A stretch of DNA of 64,000 nucleotides, taken from contig NC_081135.1 in assembly GCF_958295425.1 (NCBI RefSeq), positions 25,173,613 through 25,237,612 of the forward strand, read 5' to 3'. Positions 57,001 through 64,000 of the stretch are shown here, piece after piece (within the stretch, counting starts at the first letter, position 1; the number at the start of each line of letters is the position of its first letter). Below the pieces are notes generated by a model. The model was not told the origin of the DNA and did no database searches. It saw only the letters and a program-made list of their open reading frames with translations. Source of the stretch: Solea solea (lineage: Eukaryota > Chordata > Actinopteri > Pleuronectiformes > Soleidae). A program made the translations under genes and the position numbers.

Positions 57001-60000
57001 AATTGGTGTGGTTAAGCGTTCAGGTCCATAAAGTTCACTCACATGGAGGTGTGAGTAAGCCGTCACACTAACTAGGTCAAACACTGGAGGGGTTTTAGAG
57101 ATTTTCCTTACTCTCTTCAATCCCACAGGTCTTGTTTTCCAATGCCGTCATGTCCCGAAGCTAAAAGTAAACCGTTCTTTGAATTCATTTGGCGCACAGC
57201 TTGACAAAGACCCTGGGAAAAACATCCAAGATAAAATCATTATCTCAGAAATGTCATAATTGCATAATTACATTGGGCTAAGGCCATGCCCAATTGTTGG
57301 TGTTTAGCATGGAATTGTTTTTTTCTGGATTTAATTTTCTACATTAAGTCACTGAAAATGGTGGTACTTGGTTTTGCTCCCAGATTAAATGGTGTCTTTG
57401 TCATTGCATCTACTAAAGCATTAAGTGCTTAATATTGCCACCAGGGGTAAATGTTTGCTGACATGGGTTATAAACCCAGGTCATTTGTTACCACCACAAG
57501 CTATACCAAACACAAACTCTAAATTGCAGCAAAGTCTATGTGGTGTCCACTGAAAACCTGCATTAAAGGTTTGTCACAAAAGAGGAGTGACAGATTTTTT
57601 AAACTTTACTTCAGCAAACAGAATGAATTTAAAACTAGCTCTGGTCCACTAAAAGAATTTGGCCTTAAAAACACAAGTACATTTCAAGGCTGGTTGGCAA
57701 ACATCTACCTTAAACTGAAAAGAAATGGCATTTCACAGCTTGACACTGTAATTTAGCTGGTTTACTTAAGAGTGCTAAAAGTAGCAGCCAGCCGAGCAGC
57801 ACAGAGAAAGGATTTTTGACAGGTTTGGTTAGGTTACATACAAGCCCAATGTCAGCTGAACTTTGTGACAGATGCAGGCAGCTGGAATGAAAATGAAAGC
57901 ATTGTAAATATTGCTTGTAATCAAGCAAGTCAAGGTCATAATATAAGACTTTGCTGTAAAAATGTGATAAAGGTGTCCTCAGAGGTATGATAGGGAATCT
58001 TGTAGACACTTCAATTCATCCAAGGACTCTTAATTTTGGACCCGCACTACAGTGGTTTACCAGAGTCCCAAATTGTTTTTATAAAAATAGCTCGCCATGC
58101 CATCACTTAACATTTACACACAGCCAACACTGACCGTTTCAGACTTCAAATGCATAAGACCCTTTTCATTTGGGGCCAAACTATGCTTTTTGTGTTATCT
58201 CTCTCACACACACCACAGACCTAAAAATTGACTCGTGTTCCACATCAGCACTTGCGGACATTTGCAAAGGCACCAGAGCAGACACGGTTGCTGCCCTGCA
58301 GGTCAGACTGACAGAATCTGTAATTATCTCAGCGGAAAACACTCTGCCTTTTGCATTGAACTTTCACAGGAGAATCTAGACCTTCTTATATAATGGCTGG
58401 TCATGGTCTGGAACATGTTAAAAATGCTAATTGAACTCATTTCCGAGTGTAACACAGTTGTAGCTCACCTATTAGTCTCCTGACGAGTTTAATTGCCTAA
58501 TAATACGCGGCTTGTATTGCTGTCACTGTCACTGCACTTGAGCCTGTGTAAGTACAGAGGCAAATTAGATACCATTCTGGGTAACAATACATAGTTTGGT
58601 TGCACAGATCTTGCAAAATCGTCCATGTACTGTTCAGAGTAAAGCCTCATAGATTTACACATTCAAAACAATTATTGAGTAAGATTAGCGGTTTGTAGTC
58701 ACTCTCATCCATTTCAGGACAATAAAGCAGGATAAAAACATGCAATCAGGGACAAATCAGTTCATACAGAGAATGGACGAGAGCAAGGTTCCTGATCAGC
58801 CAAAGTGCTTAAGTGGATTTAGGGTACGTCCAATTCCACAGTGGAAAAAGTATGCACTGCGCCAGGCACATGGTTTATACTTAACATGCAATAAACCAAT
58901 CATGGGTGCTGCCGTGTCCCCAGTCCTTTTGGCAAGTTGCTATTAGAAGGACTGGTTTCCAGGTAGAGGGTGGAAAAGCTTCTCTTCAGAGAAAACACTT
59001 CCAGGCATTTGCCTGCATTGCCCACCCTGTTGCAAAGAGTCAGTAACATTTTCACTTCATGGAAATCAAACTAGTCTAATTCTTGCCAAGAATTTTCACT
59101 GAAAAATAAAACATCTATTTCATTGTTGTAATCAGTTAATTTCCTGGACACAGTAAATGCACCAAAGTTCATGGAAATGCAATACTGTTAAAAAGATATT
59201 TAAATCTACACCAAAATGGTAGGCCATGTGGCAGTAGCATGGCCATTAGGGAGCTGAGGAAGGCAACATCATTTTGCAGTCTGGTAGATATATGATCCTT
59301 CATCTCCTACAAGAGCTTGTCCTTTGAATTAGCTCTAAGTGAGATGAAAGAAGCTGATTAAACTCACTCTGCTGGAAAGACTATCCTTCATACACTTCAA
59401 GGGCTTGTATTACTAATTAGTTCAGATGGTGAGCCGATCATCTATCATTCTGGTTGATGCTTCACTTGGCCTAAGTTCAAGAAAGTGACTCACCCTAAAG
59501 GTTACTAACTTGGTAATACGACTGAAATGGGTGATCAAAACTCCAAATGATGGTGTTGTCTGTAAATACACTCAAAACGTTTAAGCTGCTACAGTCGGGT
59601 GAACAAGGTTTAAATAGTGAGATTTACTTTCTGCCCGACAACAAACAGGAGAAAGTTAAAGTTGGCGACTATCTGGTGGAAACAGCAAAGTAATTTGCAG
59701 CAGCAGAGCCAGACATTTCCCCCTGGAGTTGGTGAGAACCAAAAACAGTCAAAATGAATATTGGACTTTTATTTAGCAGGTGGCCAGAAAAAAAAACTCC
59801 AAATCATTGCTAATGTAGCTTTTGGTCTGCAGGGTAAAACAGATTATTTCAACTTCCTCTCAGTGGCCACATAATCGTTTAATGCAAGTTTGAATTTAAG
59901 TGTTTTTAAACACAAGGGAACTGTGGACTTCCTGGTGATGGTTTCCTGTACATTAAAAGTTAGAGGTGAAATGAATACCTACTCTGCACACTTCTTTGCA

Positions 60001-61709
60001 ACAACAAAGCTAAACAGACATCACTTAGCTGCCACAGCAAAGTGTGATAAACGAAAGTACACTGTAGGATTGTTCTGGGAGTATTCAGTGACTGCATGTA
60101 ATTATGCAGCTTAAAAGTTTTTTAATGGAAATAGTAGTCTTGCTAACTGTTCGAAGAGGCTTTGAGGTAAAATACCTAAACAGACACATGATAAGATAAA
60201 GTGAGGAAATGCTGAGGATAAAAGGACTTAATCTGACAGAAAGATGCAACAGGAATAGTCTTTTGTTAAACAAGTTAATAAAGAGAGTATTAAATATATG
60301 ATATGTAATAGTAAAAGGATAAATATATAATAAGGCAGCCTCTGGCAGATGAACAGGTAAGTTCTGAAGAAAGGACTGCAGAGACATGAGTCCTCATAAA
60401 TACAGTTTCATCTACTCGGCCTTAATTATCATCATCAGTCCTGCAGGAAAATAAAAAGTTTGGTGAATGATGGCAGCCCCACAGTAGCATGACGTGTTAC
60501 TGCCATTACACCTCGCCCACATCCCCGTACTCCTCTCTGCTCCCACTTTCTTCCTTTCTACTCCCCCCTCTGCTGTACCTCACTCTTTGTCTGTTAGAGT
60601 TTCCATTACAGTCAAGACTGGTAAGACTGTGCGTACATGTGTGTGTGTGTGTGCGCGTAGATGTCATGGGGCAGCAGGGCTGCAGATGGTCGTCATTCCC
60701 TCCGACAGTGACAGGAATGAGAGGAAGAGAGAGAGTGAGAGAGAGACAGACAGAGGAAAAGACAAATGGGGCATGTGAGGAACAGAAGGAGACACAGAGA
60801 GATTAAAATATGAGCAATAAAAGACAGCGAAGAGGCCTTTTTTGTCCCAACAGTGCTAACACTTAAACTCCACTCTGCTTGAGGGGACATTGTGTAGAGG
60901 GAAACTGATGGAGTGAAAATACATCTGAAATTAGTTCACTACACTTTAATTCAGCTGTAGAAGGTTAACACGGCTTCTCTCACAAGCAGAACACATGTGA
61001 CTCTGTATTTTACATTCAAAGGCCATATAAATAAATGTGAGCATGATGTATTTTGTGCAAATAATCCTTTTTGTTTCTTTGAAATTATGCCATGTTTTTT
61101 ATTATCTGTGAACTCTTTATTTAAGCACAGATTTAAGCACTATGTTATAACTATGTTGCTGTTGTAGCGTAAGGTTTCAGTCAGGTTTTCATGCATAGTT
61201 AAGTCGAACTATGGTTGTAGCAGGACTAAGCCCAGATTTATTGAATTAAGTGTGGCCACCTTCACCACACTAGGTGGCAATGTGCCCCCTTACAGCTTCT
61301 TAGTATTAGTATTAGTATTATTATTAGTATGGATGTCTGGTTTAGCTGGTGGCTAGGCACCATTCCCAAGCCCCAATAAAGGAGGAGGGTTGAAATTGTG
61401 ACATTAACAAAAACAAGAACCGACAGAAGAAAGTTAATGTGTAGTTCTAAACATAATTAGTGTGTTTTTTTACCCACTTTTTTTTCTCTCCCACAACATT
61501 TTTCCTCTCTCCTACAGCGTCCATTGCAAACATAAACATAGCCAATTACGCAAATTAGGTGATGACATCATTTAGTGACTTCTAGCGACTTTTAGGACAG
61601 CCAATAGCTAGTTTCCTTACTGGGGAGTTGGCAACACTGGGTAACACATAAATCAGGCAATGTCAAACACCTTGTCTCTTTGCCGGCTGTTTTCATCATA
61701 AAAGTGAAG
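51061..61709. other. Upstream flank of mxra5, no gene recognised
   Basis: No exon of a known family was found. It contains a dispersed-repeat copy (52540-52670) and a CRE-like TGACGTCA at 56444-56451. One 134-codon minus-strand frame (54208-54612) has no recognisable homology. The rest is unique-looking AT-rich sequence with scattered GT and GA tracts (60630-60800). Confidence 0.6.
52540..52670 (-). repeat. Dispersed repeat family A, copy 3 (inverted, truncated)
   Basis: GACCTTGTCAAGACCAGTAG, GAGACCAAAATTTGG, TAATGAGACAGAGCCTC and GGCATTAACTGGTTATGTTA correspond, in reverse complement, to the 3' half of copies 1 and 2. Confidence 0.65.
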
Positions 61710-61930
61710 ATGATTGATAGATGTTGTTCCGCGGGATGCCAAAACAGTCGGCGACAGGCTCACCGGAGAGCATTTTACCGAATCACCACGCTGCTATAAA
61801 ACGTGCTCACAGCGAGCAGAAGAAGACGGTGCAACGGGAACCGACAGGCAATGGATTTTGTGTCAGCTCTTGGTAAATCATGGACTCAGACTAGATTTAA
61901 CAAGGGCTCACCAGCAACACTAACTCAATT
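61710..61930 (+). pseudogene. Decayed THAP-type zinc-finger fragment
   Basis: ATG at 61710 opens MIDRCCSAGCQNSRRQAHRR then AFYRITTLL and a TAA at 61797. The Cys spacing and following AFYRI resemble the start of a THAP domain (C-x2-4-C then FHR-I). Another frame just downstream reads RQAMDFVSALGKSWTQTRF, similar to the next THAP segment. A stop plus a frame change shows decay. It is probably from a P-element-like transposon or a THAP gene copy. Confidence 0.5.
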
Positions 61931-64000
61931 TAAAAAAGTGATTACACTGTTGTCCTTCCAGTGACAACAACACAACTTTAGCCGATAGAGTTGAACACCA
62001 AGTTTTATGATATATTGGTTGATCTCTGTGGATTTAACTCAGCACCATGTCCTGTTCATTTTTGCATCTTAGGTTCATAGAAACTGAGTCACGTGAAGTC
62101 CACAGCTCTGTTGCAAGTCACTGACCCTAAAATAATTTCTTTGAGGTTTCAAAATATTGCATATTGTTGCTTAAAAAAGTCTTTGCAACTAATAGAAATA
62201 TTCAATGAATACCTTTAAGTTACTTTATCATGAGAACATATTATTTGATGTAAATGGTGTTTTGGGAGGGGGTGGTACTGGGGAATGAATAGCAAGAGAA
62301 AAGAGAGGAAGGGAAAGATGAAGAGAAGGTTAATGAGCAGCCTGACGCCCCAGGGAAAGTTTCCTTGGCCCCAGACATTCAGAGAAACAAACACATAGAC
62401 TCATGCACCTCTAAACACCGTGGTAAAACACATGGTTGAAGCCGTTAACCTACAGCTACAGCTTATCGACACACCTACAACACAGGAAGGCTCCCTCATT
62501 AACACACTTAAATATACTCACAACACAGTAACAAGAAAACAACCTCCTCTGTGAAATGACAACAAGCCTGCAAACAAAATAAAACAAGGCATTGGAATCA
62601 GATCATCATAAAAAAAGTAAAGAGGTTACATTTCAAAGGGCTGTTAGTCTGGCTTAGCACTCTAACACATTTGGACATAATTAGGCTGTTTTGTTATGGA
62701 AAAATAAAAATAATTATTACTGTTATTATTATTATGATTATTATTATTTTCTTTTTTTATACAAACCAAAGTGGAAACATTCCCCAAAACTATTTTAACG
62801 TAACCAGACACTTTGTTCTCTACAGTACTGACAGGTGGCCACAATAAATGATTTTTCTGTATTTGCAACATATTTCTTTATGCCACATCTGAAATGACAA
62901 ATTGATGAATGTGTCTCTGAGAGTCTGTTTCAGAATATCTTGACATGTGCTTATGTTTACAGACGTAGAAGAGCATAACTATAGCTATGGACTTTGGTCC
63001 AGTTAGAAATAATATATCAATAAAAATGGAGAAAGTCATTGTTCCCAGAAGATGCACATATATTTTCATTTTCTTTTCTGGTAAAATATCTACAACAATA
63101 ATTGATTTATTTCCATTAAAACCTATTGTCACTTTTATTAAGCTCTTTTTTGCAGCCACGTTAGCATTCAGGTCTTTTTTTTCACTAAAAGTACCTTTGT
63201 ACCATTGTGTATATCTGAACAAGTGAAAGGGAGAATGATTGCTCTGTATTTCCACTTTGCTGAATACATATTTTCCCTGGCTCTTCTTAAGCATTCTTCC
63301 TGCAGTTTAAGGACCTTTGATCATCTGTGATTGACTCTACCTCTCACTCCCCAGTTTCTGTTTTAACAGCCAAACAGTGGTATAAAATAATTATTATTAT
63401 TTATTCTCATACAGGCTGCATAAAACCAGTGGTTTCCACTATTTTTGGTGGTGGAGGTGCCTTTTCCCGAAACAAGTTGTTCTGAAGAATATGAAAACAA
63501 ACAATTGAGAGGCTGAATTTCACCGAATCACTGAAAATCTTTCCTGGTTAGTGGAAAAGATATCTGGGATATTTATTTTAGCAAAACAAATAAATCCTGG
63601 AGGACAAAGCGAGCATGCACAATTTGCTGAGCCTATTGAGTTGCAAATTGTTATAGCCTGTTGGGGATCACATGATGACCAACATCTAGATACATCACTT
63701 AAGACAACCAGGCAGAGAGAGGGAGGACATAGGGGGGTAGCCAATGGAGATAAAACATAGCCCGATTTTAAAAAATACATAAAGATATCCATAATAAGAG
63801 TTTAGATGGAGTGTTTTTAAACCATTGTTGAAGGGCCTCTGTTACATTGTGTTATTCTGGATAGGGTGATATGATGTTCCAAATCATCGTATGTGACAGA
63901 GAGATTTTGCAGGCAGAACCCAAAGTGATCCTGAGATAGTCTGATGCCGACAAGCAAGGGAAGTGGATTTTAACAGCATGCGAGAGAATGACCAGACGTG
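61931..64000. other. Intergenic to the window end, no gene recognised
   Basis: AT-rich; contains an ATT/ATA-rich simple repeat (62706-62760). Open frames such as 62878-63294 on the minus strand have no splice context or family resemblance. Confidence 0.55.

Noticed and set aside
1..64000. CRISPR arrays, phage-like or bacterial defence systems
   Set aside because: The window is spliced vertebrate DNA; no direct-repeat/spacer arrays or prokaryotic gene arrangement are present.

Overview
The window is vertebrate nuclear DNA, almost certainly from a percomorph-type teleost. It has spliced genes with canonical GT-AG introns, many CA/GT microsatellites, and small fish-type transposons (Tc1/mariner, hAT-like and tRNA-SINE-like pieces, LINE 3' tails). 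There are no operons or bacterial signals. Two protein-coding genes can be built exon by exon, and both reading frames close exactly.

(1) Plus strand, 1-7477: the last ten coding exons of a membrane-associated arylsulfatase of the STS/ARSD/ARSL/ARSF/ARSH group, best called arylsulfatase D/H-like (arsh). The window starts inside the exon that encodes GDxGCYGN, so only the N-terminal ~45 residues are missing. The formylglycine motif CSPSR, the GKWHLG and TSDHGGH motifs and the Cys-rich C-terminus are all present.

(2) Minus strand, 50058-35730: a complete mxra5 (matrix-remodelling associated 5, adlican). Eleven coding exons give 2711 codons plus a stop. The product has a signal peptide, LRRNT, about six LRRs, LRRCT, a conserved spacer, two Ig domains, a long Ser/Thr/Pro-rich region and nine C-terminal Ig domains. 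One intron only works as a GC-AG intron.

The genes are convergent (tail to tail), separated by ~27 kb (8.5-35.7 kb) in which I find no gene. This matches the human Xp22.33 arrangement of ARSD/ARSL/ARSH/ARSF followed by MXRA5, so it looks like an ancient syntenic block. The two products are not known to work together: one is a lumenal sulfatase and the other a secreted matrix protein.

The intergenic region holds degraded mobile elements: two head-to-head LINE reverse-transcriptase fragments, a hAT-type MITE, a 611-bp TIR element, a TIR element with a Myb/SANT-like ORF, a SINE-like copy, and three copies of one dispersed repeat. It also has strong purine/pyrimidine strand asymmetry and homopolymers. 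Upstream of mxra5 (51-64 kb) I see only non-coding sequence, plus a decayed THAP-type zinc-finger fragment near 61.7 kb. I found no wholly new system. The most unusual findings are the fish mxra5 architecture (two new low-complexity linkers, one of them replacing an Ig domain), its GC-AG intron, and nested or inverted transposon structures.
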